From assembly GCA_028871525.1 (NCBI GenBank), contig JAGWMX010000003.1:1-64000 (forward strand): a DNA stretch of 64,000 nt, in the 5' to 3' direction. Positions 50,466 to 60,545 of the stretch are shown here, piece after piece. How positions within the stretch are numbered: position 1 is the first letter of the stretch; each line of letters starts with the position of its first letter. The position numbers were made by a program, and so were the translations under genes. Under the pieces are notes generated by a model. It made no database searches and was not told the DNA's origin. It was given only the letters and a program-made list of their open reading frames with translations. This DNA comes from Gammaproteobacteria bacterium. Its GTDB lineage: Bacteria; Pseudomonadota; Gammaproteobacteria; Nevskiales; Nevskiaceae.

Positions 50466-50858
50466 TTAGCGAATCGCGGCGTCGCGGCCTTCGAGCACGA
50501 CGCAAGCCAGGACGTAGTCGCCGTCGTCGGACAAGCTCAGGTGCGCGTCCGCAATGCCCAGCCGCTGCAGCCGCGCCGCAAGCGGCGGCGAGAACACCAG
50601 GTACGGCCGGCGCTGCGGCTCGCGCAGCGCGCCGATCTCGTGATGCGCGATGCCGATGAACCCGGTGCCCAGCGCCTTGACGAAAGCTTCCTTGGCGGCG
50701 AACGCGCGCGCCAGCGCGTAGCCCACCGACTTGGCCTGCGGCAGCGCCGCCGTCTCCTGCGGATGCAGCAAGCGCAAAACCGCCCGATCGCCGAAGCGGC
50801 GCCAAAGCTGCTCGCCGCGGGCCACGCGCAACAGATCCACGCCGATGCCGTAGATCAC
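50466..50858 (-). CDS. acpS: Holo-[acyl-carrier-protein] synthase
   Basis: Transfers 4'-phosphopantetheine from CoA to acyl carrier protein. The 130-aa protein starts at a GTG that overlaps the pdxJ stop (GTGA), giving VIYGIGVDLLRVARGEQLW with the Mg-binding Asp. ALARAFAAKEAFVKALGTGF carries the Glu and Lys of the active site, and the C-terminal DAHLSLSDDGDYVLACVVLE follows. An upstream in-frame extension through pdxJ is a shadow. Confidence 0.95.
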   Translation of the reverse strand: MIYGIGVDLLRVARGEQLWRRFGDRAVLRLLHPQETAALPQAKSVGYALARAFAAKEAFVKALGTGFIGIAHHEIGALREPQRRPYLVFSPPLAARLQRLGIADAHLSLSDDGDYVLACVVLEGRDAAIR

Positions 50859-51592
50859 GTCGAATCCCGCCGCGCCGCGCGCATCGTCTGTTTGATCTCG
50901 GCCACCGCCGCGACCAGTCCGACGAACACGGCACGGGCGACGATGGCATGACCGATGTTGAGTTCGACGATCTGCGGAATCGCCGCGATCGGCGCGACGT
51001 TGTCCACCCTCAGGCCGTGGCCGGCGTGCACCTCCATCCCGGCCGCCTGCGCCGCCGCGGCGAACGCGCGGATACGCTCCAGTTCGCCCTGGCGCCGGTC
51101 GGGCGCCGCATCGGCGTAGCGGCCGGTGTGAATCTCCAGTTGCGGCGCGCCGCTGGCGCGGCAAACCTTTAATTGTGCGGGATCCGGGTCGACGAACAGC
51201 GCCACCGTGACGCCGGCAGCGCCCAACCGGCGGCAGGCATCGCCGATCGCCTGCAACTGGCTGTCGACATCGAGTCCGCCTTCGGTGGTCAGTTCGGCAC
51301 GACGTTCCGGCACCAGGCAGACGTAACGCGGACGCACCCGGCAGGCGAAGGCGACCATTTCCGGCGTCGCGGCCATCTCCAGGTTCAGCGGCAGCAGGCC
51401 GCCGGCCAAGAAACGCGTGACGTCGCACTCCTGCACATGGCGCCGATCCTCGCGCAGGTGCAGCGTAATCGAATCGGCGCCGCCGTCGCGTGCCAGCGCC
51501 GCGGCGGCCACCGGATCGGGATAGTCGGTGCCGCGCGCCTGGCGCAGCGTAGCGACGTGATCCAGGTTCACGCCGAGGCGGATGTCTGACAT
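50855..51592 (-). CDS. pdxJ: Pyridoxine 5'-phosphate synthase
   Basis: Condenses 1-deoxyxylulose 5-phosphate with 3-amino-2-oxopropyl phosphate. TIM-barrel protein of 245 aa starting MSDIRLGVNLDHVATLRQAR (ATG 51592; a TTG five codons upstream is less likely). Also visible are DSITLHLREDRRHVQ, PLNLEMAATPEMV, CLVPERRAELTTEGGLDV, HTGRYADA and VHAGHGLRVDNVAPIAAI with NIGHAIVARAVF. It is directly coupled to acpS, the standard pdxJ-acpS pair. Confidence 0.96.
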   Translation of the reverse strand: MSDIRLGVNLDHVATLRQARGTDYPDPVAAAALARDGGADSITLHLREDRRHVQECDVTRFLAGGLLPLNLEMAATPEMVAFACRVRPRYVCLVPERRAELTTEGGLDVDSQLQAIGDACRRLGAAGVTVALFVDPDPAQLKVCRASGAPQLEIHTGRYADAAPDRRQGELERIRAFAAAAQAAGMEVHAGHGLRVDNVAPIAAIPQIVELNIGHAIVARAVFVGLVAAVAEIKQTMRAARRDST

Positions 51593-51631
51593 GGGCCCGA
51601 TAGGCAATATGGCGAGGACGGCATTTTCGGC

Positions 51632-52339
51632 TCAGCGGGCGCGGTCCGCAAAGCCAGCGCGCAGACTGCGCAGCAGCTTCGGCGTCTCCAGCTCGCGCCC
51701 ACCGAGCAGGGTGGCGAGTGCTCCGGCCAGCAACCGCCTCGCCTCTTGCAGGGCTGCGGGATCGTTCAGCGCGCCATCGCGCAGCGCGATCAGCGTACTG
51801 CCGGCGATCGCATGGAGGTCATCCGCGGCCGCCGGCGCGGCGCCGCGCTGCGGATCTATGCGGTAGCGCCGAGCCGGCTCGATCGGCTCCGGCAGCGGCA
51901 GGGCGTAGCCGAGTGCACCGAGCAGGCGGTATTCGAAACCGCGCAGCGCGGCCTGAGCGCCGGCGCCGGTGAGCCGCGGCAACGTGTCGGCATAGACGGC
52001 AAACAGCTCGGGATGGGGATCGCGCCGCGGCAGCAGACGCAGCAGCAATTCGTTCAGGTACCAGCCGTAGAGCACCTGCTCGCCGGACAGCGCCAACGGC
52101 GGGCCGGCGGCTTCGGCCGAGGACAGGCTGGCAAGTTCACCGCTCTCGCGCCAACCGATCAGCAGCGCACAGAACGGCTGCAGCAACCCGCGTAACCGCG
52201 AGTGCGGCGCGCGCGCGCCGCGGGCGACGATCCCGAGCCGGCCGTGATCGACGCTGAACACTTCCAGCAGCAGGCTGGTTTCGCGGTACGGCAATCCGCG
52301 CAAGACGAAGGCGGCGACCGCCTCGATGCGCGCGCTCAC
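51632..52339 (-). CDS. recO: DNA repair protein RecO
   Basis: Recombination mediator that helps RecR load RecA on gaps. From GTG 52339 the product is 235 aa, near the family norm. An OB-fold N-terminus (AAFVLRGLPYRETSLLLEVFS then VDHGRLGIVARGARA) is followed by a helical C-terminal domain (GWYLNELLLRLLPRRDPHPE, AALRGFEYRLLGALGYALPL). Upstream ATGs at 52411 and 52429 would add residues with no family match. The gap to era is then 141 bp. Confidence 0.92.
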   Translation of the reverse strand: MSARIEAVAAFVLRGLPYRETSLLLEVFSVDHGRLGIVARGARAPHSRLRGLLQPFCALLIGWRESGELASLSSAEAAGPPLALSGEQVLYGWYLNELLLRLLPRRDPHPELFAVYADTLPRLTGAGAQAALRGFEYRLLGALGYALPLPEPIEPARRYRIDPQRGAAPAAADDLHAIAGSTLIALRDGALNDPAALQEARRLLAGALATLLGGRELETPKLLRSLRAGFADRAR

Positions 52340-52480
52340 CGCAGCCCGGCCTCTATACCCGAACCGGCTGCAGACATCGCCGATGCCGGCAGCCGCCGGG
52401 AGCCGCTGCATCGCGAGGCAACGCTTCAAACTGCTGGCGCATGCTGTCGATCCCGGTCGTCTGGTGATGGATTCGGGCCC

Positions 52481-53350
52481 TTACTCGCGGTAGCCGAAGC
52501 GGCGCAGGGCCGCCGGGTCGTCGCTCCAGTTTTCCTTGGCCCGCGCCCACAGTTTCAAATGCACATGCGCGCCGGTCAGCGCCTCCAGCTCGCGCCGCGC
52601 CGCGGTACCGATGCGTTTGAGCATCGCCCCGTTTTCGCCGATGACGATTTTCTTCTGGCTTTCCCGCTCGACCCAGATCAGCGCCGAAATCTTCAGCACC
52701 GGTCCCTGCTGCTCGATCGATTCGCTCTCCACCGTCAGCGCGTACGGCAACTCCTGCGCCAGTGCGCGGATCAGCTTTTCGCGCACGATCTCGGCGGCAG
52801 CGAAACGCAGGTCGTGACCGACGCTCTGACCCGGCGGATACAGCGGCGGACCCTCCGGCATCCGCGTCGCCAGTTCGGCGACCAGCGGCTCCAGGTTTTC
52901 GCCGTGCGCCGCCGCCAGCGGCACCACGAAGCCGAACGCAGCCAGCGCGCGCAACCGTTCGATCTCCGGCAGCAGGCGGGTCTTGTCGGCGAACCTGTCG
53001 ATCTTGTTGATCGCCAGCCCCAGCGGTGCGCGCACTGCGGCCACCCGCGACAGCGCCAGCTCGTCGTCTTCGTTCCAGCGTCCGGCCTCGACCACCAGCA
53101 CCACCGCGTCAACATCCTCCAGCGCGCCGAGTGCGGAGTGGTTCATCGCCTGGTTCAGCGCCCGTTGCGCCTTGTGATGCAGGCCCGGGGTGTCGATGAA
53201 CACAATCTGCAATTCGGCACGGTTGAGCACACCGTACAGCCGGTGCCGGGTGGTCTGCGGCTTCGGCGCAACAATGCCAACCTTGGTGCCGACCAGCGCA
53301 TTGACCAGCGAGGATTTGCCGACATTGGGCCTGCCGACGACCGCAACCAT
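52481..53350 (-). CDS. era: GTPase Era
   Basis: Ribosome-assembly GTPase binding the 3' end of 16S rRNA. G1 is VVGRPNVGKSSLVNAL (residues ~5-20), G2 KPQTTRHRLYG, G3 FIDTPGLHH, G4 NKIDRFADK; the KH domain near the C-terminus has QKKIVIGENGAMLKRIGTAA. ATG 53350 gives MVAVVGRPNVGKS, 289 aa. Upstream, a 133-bp duplication repeats the rnc stop/era start junction, so a second, false ATG with the same first residues lies at 53483. Confidence 0.96.
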   Translation of the reverse strand: MVAVVGRPNVGKSSLVNALVGTKVGIVAPKPQTTRHRLYGVLNRAELQIVFIDTPGLHHKAQRALNQAMNHSALGALEDVDAVVLVVEAGRWNEDDELALSRVAAVRAPLGLAINKIDRFADKTRLLPEIERLRALAAFGFVVPLAAAHGENLEPLVAELATRMPEGPPLYPPGQSVGHDLRFAAAEIVREKLIRALAQELPYALTVESESIEQQGPVLKISALIWVERESQKKIVIGENGAMLKRIGTAARRELEALTGAHVHLKLWARAKENWSDDPAALRRFGYRE

Positions 53351-53494
53351 GCCGCTACGCACGCCAGCCTCTGCCGCCGCGGCCGTGCCATACCCCGACT
53401 GCGCCCAACGTCGGCATTCGCCGCCGGGTGTCCGGCTGCGGACGCCCAGGCTTCCGCAGCGGCCTGCCGACGACCGCAACCATGCCGCTACGCA
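53328..53494. repeat. 34-bp direct repeats from a 133-bp duplication at the rnc-era junction
   Basis: GGCCTGCCGACGACCGCAAC continuing to CATGCCGCTACGCA occurs at 53328-53361 and again at 53461-53494, 133 bp apart. Each copy contains the era start codon, the codons for MVAVVGRP and the TAG that ends rnc. The intervening ~99 bp include a small GTCCG-GCTG-CGGAC hairpin and a match to the short repeat found near panC-panD. On the minus strand the outer copy starts a 42-codon ORF that ends at the inner copy of the rnc TAG, 12 bases before the real era ATG. Confidence 0.92.
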
Positions 53495-54186
53495 TCATCA
53501 CCCTCCAGTTGTGCCAGCAATACAGCGGCCGCCTGCTGTTCGGCGGCCTTGCGGCTGTCGGCCTCGGCGTCGGCGGCGCGCCCGTCGGGTGCCTCGCAGC
53601 GTACCTGAAAGCGGCGGCGGTGCGCGGGACCCTGCTCGCGCAGCACCCGGTATTGCGGCCGCGCCCGGCCGCGCGCCTGCAGCCATTCCTGCAGCCGCGT
53701 CTTGGCGTCCTTCAGCGCCGCGGCCGCCGGCAGGCGCTGCAGTCGTGGGGTGAACAGATGCCGGCAGACGCCAAGCGCGGCCTCGAGGCCGGCATCCAGG
53801 TACACGGAAGCGATCAGCGCCTCCAGCGCGTCGGCCAGAATCGAGTCGCGGCGGAAACCGCCGCTCTTGCGCTCGCCGCCGCCCAGCCGCAGCGCCTCGG
53901 CCAGGCCGAGTTCACGCGCCACCTCGGCCAGCGACGTCTCGCGCACCAGCGCCGCGCGCAGCCGCGACAGATCGCCCTCGTCGTCGTCCGGACGTGCGTC
54001 GAACAACGCCGCGGCGACGGCGAAATTCAGCAGCGCATCGCCTAGAAACTCCAGGCGTTCGTTGTTCGGCGGCGTCGCGCTGCGGTGAGTCAGGGCCTGC
54101 GTCAACAGCACGGGCCGACGAAAACGGTGCCCCAGCGCGTCCTGCAGACGCGCCAGCACCGGATCGACGACGCCACGCGCGGTCAA
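53488..54186 (-). CDS. rnc: Ribonuclease III
   Basis: Double-strand-specific endoribonuclease for rRNA and mRNA processing. The catalytic domain has NERLEFLGDALLNFAVAAAL (~42-61) and DSILADALEALIASVYLDAG (~113-132), with the acidic Mg ligands. The double-stranded RNA binding domain is at the C-terminus (DAKTRLQEWLQARGRARPQY, RCEAPDGRAADAEADSRKAA). 232 aa, slightly longer than E. coli RNase III. Its start overlaps the end of the DUF4845 gene by 4 bases. Confidence 0.96.
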   Translation of the reverse strand: MTARGVVDPVLARLQDALGHRFRRPVLLTQALTHRSATPPNNERLEFLGDALLNFAVAAALFDARPDDDEGDLSRLRAALVRETSLAEVARELGLAEALRLGGGERKSGGFRRDSILADALEALIASVYLDAGLEAALGVCRHLFTPRLQRLPAAAALKDAKTRLQEWLQARGRARPQYRVLREQGPAHRRRFQVRCEAPDGRAADAEADSRKAAEQQAAAVLLAQLEGDDA

Positions 54187-54569
54187 AAGCCCTGGCGGCC
54201 ACCGACGATCGGCCGGTCGTCCTGGAAATGAATCACAACGTAGACGTTGTAGAACAGCCGCGCCCGCGCCTCGTAGTCGTAAGCCATATGCAGGCTGTCC
54301 TGCTCACGCACGACCTTGACGTCGCGTGGATCCAGACCTTCGATGTCGTCGATGTCCCAGTGCCGCTGCAGCCCTTCATGGATCGAATCGGGATCGTCGG
54401 CGCCGTGCAGACCGCCGTTCTGCGCAATGTCCTTGATCGCCGCCGTGATCTTCATCTGGTTCAGGTACAGCGGCAGCACCTTGACCGTCACCAAGGCGAT
54501 GAACCCCACCACCAGCAGCACAAACAGAGTGCTCCACAGCCCAGCTCCGCGTTGGCTCTCATTGCCCAT
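54183..54569 (-). CDS. DUF4845 membrane protein
   Basis: A 128-aa protein between lepB and rnc, a conserved position in many gammaproteobacteria. One N-terminal transmembrane helix (GLWSTLFVLLVVGFIALVTV) is followed by a small periplasmic or cytosolic domain including LPLYLNQMKITAAIKDIAQ, IEGLDPRDVKVVREQDSLHM and YDYEARARLFYNVYVVIHFQ. GGAGG lies 8 bases before ATG 54569; a TTG at 54599 is less likely. Function unknown; possibly associated with the signal peptidase. Confidence 0.9.
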   Translation of the reverse strand: MGNESQRGAGLWSTLFVLLVVGFIALVTVKVLPLYLNQMKITAAIKDIAQNGGLHGADDPDSIHEGLQRHWDIDDIEGLDPRDVKVVREQDSLHMAYDYEARARLFYNVYVVIHFQDDRPIVGGRQGF

Positions 54570-54595
54570 GACCCGTGCCTCCGCAAGACCTCGTG

Positions 54596-55354
54596 TCAAT
54601 GAATAATCATACCCACGCGCGAGAAATCCGGGCGGAAGGTGTCGAAATTAAAGCTCATCCAGATCAAAAAAGCTCGGCCGCGCAGGTTGGCCTCCGGCAC
54701 GAAACCCCAGAAGCGGCTGTCGTCGGAATCGTCGCGATTGTCGCCCATGACGAAGAATTTGTGCGGCGGCACGATGCCGACAAAGTCCCGCGGCGGGATC
54801 GCCGGGTTGAGCATGATCTGGTGGTGCACGCCGTTCAGGGTCTCTTCGTAGATCTGCCAGAAACTGCCGTTCCAATAAGTGCTCCCGTCCGGCGTCAGCG
54901 GCACTGGCACGCCGTTGATCGACAGCGTCTTGTCGACGTAACGGATGCGGTCGCCGGGCACCCCGATCACGCGCTTGATGAAATCCTGGCTGGGATCCTT
55001 GGGAAACCGGAACACCACCACGTCGCCCCGATGCGGTTCGCCGATGGCCACCGGCTTGCAGTAGCCGATCGGACAGCGCAGGCCGTATTGATACTTGTTG
55101 ACCAGCACGAAATCGCCGATGTGCAGCGTCGGGATCATCGAGCCGGATGGGATGCGGAACGGCTCGACGATAAACGAGCGCAGAATGAACACGGCCAGGA
55201 TCACCGGAAACAGACCGGCAAAAAAATCGACCAGCGCTCCCGGCTTCTCTGGCACACCGCGGACGCGGCGCCGGCGTTTGAGCCAGAGCTTTTCGGCCAG
55301 CCAGAACCCCGCGGTGAACACGGTGGTCCAGGTCAGGATTTCGTTGAACAGCAT
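54596..55354 (-). CDS. lepB: Signal peptidase I
   Basis: Inner-membrane protease that cleaves signal peptides of exported proteins. The catalytic Ser is in IPSGSMIPTL (~residue 71) and the catalytic Lys in FIKRVIGVPGDRI (~127). The conserved box E motif VMGDNRDDSDDSRFWGFVPE is near the C-terminus. Two N-terminal hydrophobic helices (LTWTTVFTAGFWLAEKLWL and FAGLFPVILAVFILRSFIV) anchor it. AGGAGATAAAG precedes the ATG. It sits after lepA in the conserved lepA-lepB pair; 252 aa. Confidence 0.96.
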   Translation of the reverse strand: MLFNEILTWTTVFTAGFWLAEKLWLKRRRRVRGVPEKPGALVDFFAGLFPVILAVFILRSFIVEPFRIPSGSMIPTLHIGDFVLVNKYQYGLRCPIGYCKPVAIGEPHRGDVVVFRFPKDPSQDFIKRVIGVPGDRIRYVDKTLSINGVPVPLTPDGSTYWNGSFWQIYEETLNGVHHQIMLNPAIPPRDFVGIVPPHKFFVMGDNRDDSDDSRFWGFVPEANLRGRAFLIWMSFNFDTFRPDFSRVGMIIH

Positions 55355-55376
55355 CTTTATCTCCTGCAGGCGCCGC

Positions 55377-57179
<1,803 letters not shown>

Positions 57180-57255
57180 GCGCGGGTGTTCGGGCGTGGC
57201 GGGGTGGCGGTGCGCTGCCGGCCGGACCGGCCCGCGCGGGCGTTCAAAGCGCGGA

Positions 57256-57501
57256 TTATACCGGCTGACGGGCCAGCCACGCGGCCACGGCGTCGCGATC
57301 GAACACGGTGATGCAGATCGGCTGGCTCTCGGCATCCACCAGCACCGGGATCAGCCGGCCATAGCGCAGCCGCAGCGGCGGCTCGCGGTCGACGTCGACG
57401 ATCTCCACCGCCACGCGCCGCCCGAAGACACGGGCCAATTCAGAGGCAAACTCGTGGCACAGCCCGCAGTCCGGGCGCGACAGCAGGCGCACGCTCGGCA
57501 T
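57256..57501 (-). CDS. Glutaredoxin-like (DUF836) protein
   Basis: A small 81-aa thioredoxin-fold protein with the C-x-x-C motif [15 protein letters not shown] at residues ~9-23, then [20 protein letters not shown] and a cis-proline segment IPVLVDAES. Members of this family are common in proteobacteria next to mucD or lepA. ATG 57501 is chosen over a TTG at 57507; either way the start is within a few bases of the mucD stop, so translation is probably coupled. Redox partner unknown. Confidence 0.88.
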   Translation of the reverse strand: MPSVRLLSRPDCGLCHEFASELARVFGRRVAVEIVDVDREPPLRLRYGRLIPVLVDAESQPICITVFDRDAVAAWLARQPV

Positions 57502-57503
57502 CG

Positions 57504-58994
57504 TCAAAGCGCCGCCGGAACCTGCAGCGCCAGAAACAGCGGACCGTCGCGACGCCGCACCAGCACCGGCACCGTCTGCCCCGGCGTCAACCGTGCGATG
57601 ACCCGCTTGAAGTCCGCCACCGAATTGACCGTCTGACCGGCGATCACCAGCAACACGTCACCGGGCACGATGCCGGCGGCACGAGCGGTGCCCGGCGCCA
57701 CCGACAGCACTTCGACACCGCTGGGCGGCTCGCGGGAACCGCCGTTGCCGGGCGCCGCGTCGCGCACCGTCAATCCGATCGACGGCGGCGGCATCCGTTG
57801 CAAAGCGCCCGGCGACGGCGGTTGCGGCTTTGGCGGCGGCGCCTCGGCGTCGGTTTCGGGCAATTCGCCGAGCTGCACGCGAATCACCACCTGGCGACCT
57901 GCGCGCAGCACGCCGAGGCTCACCATCTTTCCCGGGTCATCGTTACCCGACAACGGCGGCAGATCGCGCGATGACTGCAACCCGACGCCGTCGTACGACA
58001 GAATGATGTCGCCTGCGCGCAATCCCGATTGCTGCGCCGGGCTGTCCGGCAGGACGCGGGCGATCAGCGCTCCGCGCGGCCGGCTCAGACCGAAACTCTT
58101 GGCCAGACCGCGATCGACCTCCTGCACCACCACCCCGATCCAGCCGCGTTGTACGCGACCTTGGTCGGCGAGCTCCTTGGCCACCTTGGCGGCGACCTCG
58201 ATGGGCACCGCGAAGGCAACCCCCATGAACCCCCCGGTCTGGCTGTAGATCTGCGAATTGACGCCGACCACCTCGCCGCTCATGTCGAACAACGGGCCGC
58301 CGGAGTTGCCGGGGTTGATGGCGGCGTCGGTCTGGATGAACGGCACGTAGGGCTCGCTGTCCAGCGCACGGCCCTTGGCCGAAACGATGCCGGCGGTCAC
58401 CGAATAGTCGAAACCGAACGGCGAGCCGATCGCCACCACCCACTGCCCGACCTTGAGTTTCCGGGTGTCGCCCAGTTTGGCTGCAGGCAAACCCTGGGCG
58501 TCGATCTTCAGCAGCGCCAGATCGCTGCGTTGATCGGAGCCGAGCACCTTGGCGGTGAACTCGCGGCCGTCGGACAGCCGCACCACCACCTCGCTGGCGC
58601 CTTCGACGACGTGCTCGTTGGTCAGAATCTCGCCATCCGGCCGCAGAATGAACCCCGAACCCAGCGACTTCGGCTGGTTCGGACCTTGTTCATCCGGCCC
58701 TGCCGGCGGCGCCGAAGCCCCCGGCGCCGGTGCACCTTCCTGCGGGTGTTGCTGCAGGTACTTGCGCAGCCACTCCGGCGTCTCATCTCCGCTGCTGGCG
58801 CCGGCGGCCGGTGTGTCGCTTTCATCATCGCCGGCATCCGGCGCGCTGGCGCTGATATTGACCACCGAAGCGCTGACCCGCGCCACCAGCGCGCTGAAAT
58901 CCGGCGGCGCGTTCGGCGCGCGCGTACAGCCGCCGATCGCCAGCACCAGGAACAGCGCCGGCCCCAGCGGGCGGCACCGCAAGCTGCGGATCAT
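57504..58994 (-). CDS. mucD: DegQ/MucD periplasmic serine protease, probable lipoprotein
   Basis: HtrA-family protease/chaperone of the sigma-E stress system. Catalytic triad His in LTNEHVVEGA, Asp in DQRSDLALLKI and Ser in AINPGNSGGPLF; two PDZ domains follow (RGALIARVLPDSPAQQSGLR and GVEVLSVAPGTARAAGIVPG). At 496 aa it is longer than most because of a Pro/Ala/Gly-rich linker between PDZ domains and an extended N-terminal loop. The N-terminus PALFLVLAIGGCTRAP has a lipobox-like IGGC, so it may be membrane-anchored rather than soluble. It follows rseB after 113 bp containing a hairpin (CAGCCGG-AGA-CCGGCTG). Confidence 0.94.
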   Translation of the reverse strand: MIRSLRCRPLGPALFLVLAIGGCTRAPNAPPDFSALVARVSASVVNISASAPDAGDDESDTPAAGASSGDETPEWLRKYLQQHPQEGAPAPGASAPPAGPDEQGPNQPKSLGSGFILRPDGEILTNEHVVEGASEVVVRLSDGREFTAKVLGSDQRSDLALLKIDAQGLPAAKLGDTRKLKVGQWVVAIGSPFGFDYSVTAGIVSAKGRALDSEPYVPFIQTDAAINPGNSGGPLFDMSGEVVGVNSQIYSQTGGFMGVAFAVPIEVAAKVAKELADQGRVQRGWIGVVVQEVDRGLAKSFGLSRPRGALIARVLPDSPAQQSGLRAGDIILSYDGVGLQSSRDLPPLSGNDDPGKMVSLGVLRAGRQVVIRVQLGELPETDAEAPPPKPQPPSPGALQRMPPPSIGLTVRDAAPGNGGSREPPSGVEVLSVAPGTARAAGIVPGDVLLVIAGQTVNSVADFKRVIARLTPGQTVPVLVRRRDGPLFLALQVPAAL

Positions 58995-59025
58995 GAGATT
59001 CGCTCAAAACCTCAAAGGTTCAGGC

Positions 59026-59042
59026 ACAGCCGGAGACCGGCT
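59026..59042. other. Hairpin between rseB and mucD
   Basis: CAGCCGG-AGA-CCGGCTG, seven base pairs and a three-base loop (on the minus strand CAGCCGG-TCT-CCGGCTG), lies about 32-48 bases before the mucD start. There is no T-run, so it is not a typical intrinsic terminator; it could tune read-through or mRNA stability within the rpoE operon. Confidence 0.55.
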
Positions 59043-59107
59043 GCAGTGAGGAACTCCCGCCACCAGTTGACCACGGCGCCGCCGCCGAATCAAGACGGAC
59101 GCCGGCG

Positions 59108-60157
59108 CTACGGTGCGGTGCCCGCCGTCGCCGGCGTCGCCAGCCGGCCGGCGCGAATCTGGTCACCGATCATCTGTACCGTGACCCGGGGCGCCTCGCC
59201 GATCACCGTCACGTGATAGTTGCCCACTATGCGGCCGTAGGCCTCGACCGCACCGATCCGCGACAGGCCGCGGAAGTCGCCGTGCGTCGGCTCGGTCGAC
59301 TGCGGCACGGCAAATACCGACACCGTCGACAGCCCATCCGACAGCAGGATATGCTGCACCCGGCCGCCATCGGGCAGTTCGCGGAAATCCCGTAGCGTCA
59401 CCTGGAATCCCGGCGGCAGACGTTCAAACGAAAAATCGGCCGGCGTAGCCGCCGGCACCGGCTGATCCGGCGCCGGCAACGGCCCCACTTCACGGGCCAC
59501 CGCCTTGAACTTCGAGTTATCGAACTGGGCCCGGAACATGGAGTCCGGAATCGACGCCGGAAACTCGATCTCGGTAAACATGGCTTGTTCCAGCAACCGG
59601 TCGCTGTCGCTAATCAAGCTGACCCGCAGCGGCACGTGGGTTTTTGCGTCGGCCCAGACCCGGTAGCCGTAACGATACCTGTCTTTCGGAACCACGCTGA
59701 CGCCGCGGCAGTCGCGGCCGGCGACGCGCGCATCGCCGAGGGCGTGAAACGCATACCACTGCACCAGCATCTGCAATCGCTGCGCCGACAGCCGATCCAG
59801 AAGACCTTTGACCGCCGGCCGCCCGAGGGTGAAATGGTGTTCGCGCGGGAAGGTGGAATGGTACTCGCCCGCGCGCGGCAGAATGGAGACCACCTGGTTG
59901 TCCCGCCGGATCATTTCGCGCGGCTCGCCGTTCAGCGTCTCGATGCGCTCGTCTTCGTGGCCGTCCTTGTAGCGGTGCGTCACTCGCAGAACTTCCATCA
60001 CGCGGTCGCCGCGATACAGCAGCACGCCCTGGAAATCGGCCGCGCGGGCGGCCTCGGCCGCCTGCAGCAATAACTGGGTCGGAGCCGGTACGGGTGCGGG
60101 TGCGGCGTGCACCACCACCGCTGTTGCAACACCCGCGCATACCGACAGCGCACGCAT
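59108..60157 (-). CDS. rseB: Sigma-E regulatory protein RseB/MucB
   Basis: Periplasmic protein that binds the anti-sigma factor RseA and protects it from DegS-type cleavage. ATG 60157 has GGAGGTGG six bases upstream and begins a signal peptide (MRALSVCAGVATAVVVHAAP). The large N-terminal lipid-sensing domain has AARAADFQGVLLYRGDRVME, DGHEDERIETLNGEPREMI and YAFHALGDARVAGRDC; the small C-terminal domain has PPGFQVTLRDFRELPDGGRV and HILLSDGLSTVSVFAVPQS. 349 aa. The frame is open 121 codons upstream but the extra part is not protein-like. Confidence 0.93.
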   Translation of the reverse strand: MRALSVCAGVATAVVVHAAPAPVPAPTQLLLQAAEAARAADFQGVLLYRGDRVMEVLRVTHRYKDGHEDERIETLNGEPREMIRRDNQVVSILPRAGEYHSTFPREHHFTLGRPAVKGLLDRLSAQRLQMLVQWYAFHALGDARVAGRDCRGVSVVPKDRYRYGYRVWADAKTHVPLRVSLISDSDRLLEQAMFTEIEFPASIPDSMFRAQFDNSKFKAVAREVGPLPAPDQPVPAATPADFSFERLPPGFQVTLRDFRELPDGGRVQHILLSDGLSTVSVFAVPQSTEPTHGDFRGLSRIGAVEAYGRIVGNYHVTVIGEAPRVTVQMIGDQIRAGRLATPATAGTAP

Positions 60158-60545
60158 CAACGGCCACCTCCCCGACCGCCTGCGCTGGATCCGGCTGCGG
60201 CCGCAGCCGTGAAGGGTCTTGCGCGGGCGCGCGGCGGAGGCGCTGAATACAGCCACTGCGGCTACGTCGACGCGCGAAGACAAACGCGGTCTGGCGTGGA
60301 AACCGCCCGCTCGCGCACTGCTGGATCGGGCAACGGATTGGCAGGCGGCATCGTCGGTGCCGGGCGGACGGTCTTCGCGGCCGATGCCGGCGGTGCCCGC
60401 ACCGACGCGCGGCGCCCGATTGGCAACATTACGCGGCTCGCACCGTGCGGTGCAGCGAACGGTTCGCGCCGCGCGGCTTTTCGCGTCGCTTGCCTGACCG
60501 GACACAAAACAGCACTGCACGGAGAGTCAACCGGAGGCTCCCCGG
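60158..60545. other. 388-bp gap between rseA and rseB
   Basis: In most relatives rseA and rseB are adjacent. Here 388 bp separate them. The stretch is open in the rseB frame, but its translation is Arg/Ala-rich and not recognisable. I see no promoter, repeat copy or RNA motif that I can support. Confidence 0.5.

Noticed and set aside
48087-50951. 954-codon plus-strand ORF
   Set aside because: Antisense to rlmD, the exonuclease, cysM and acpS, all with clear motifs; no recognisable protein.
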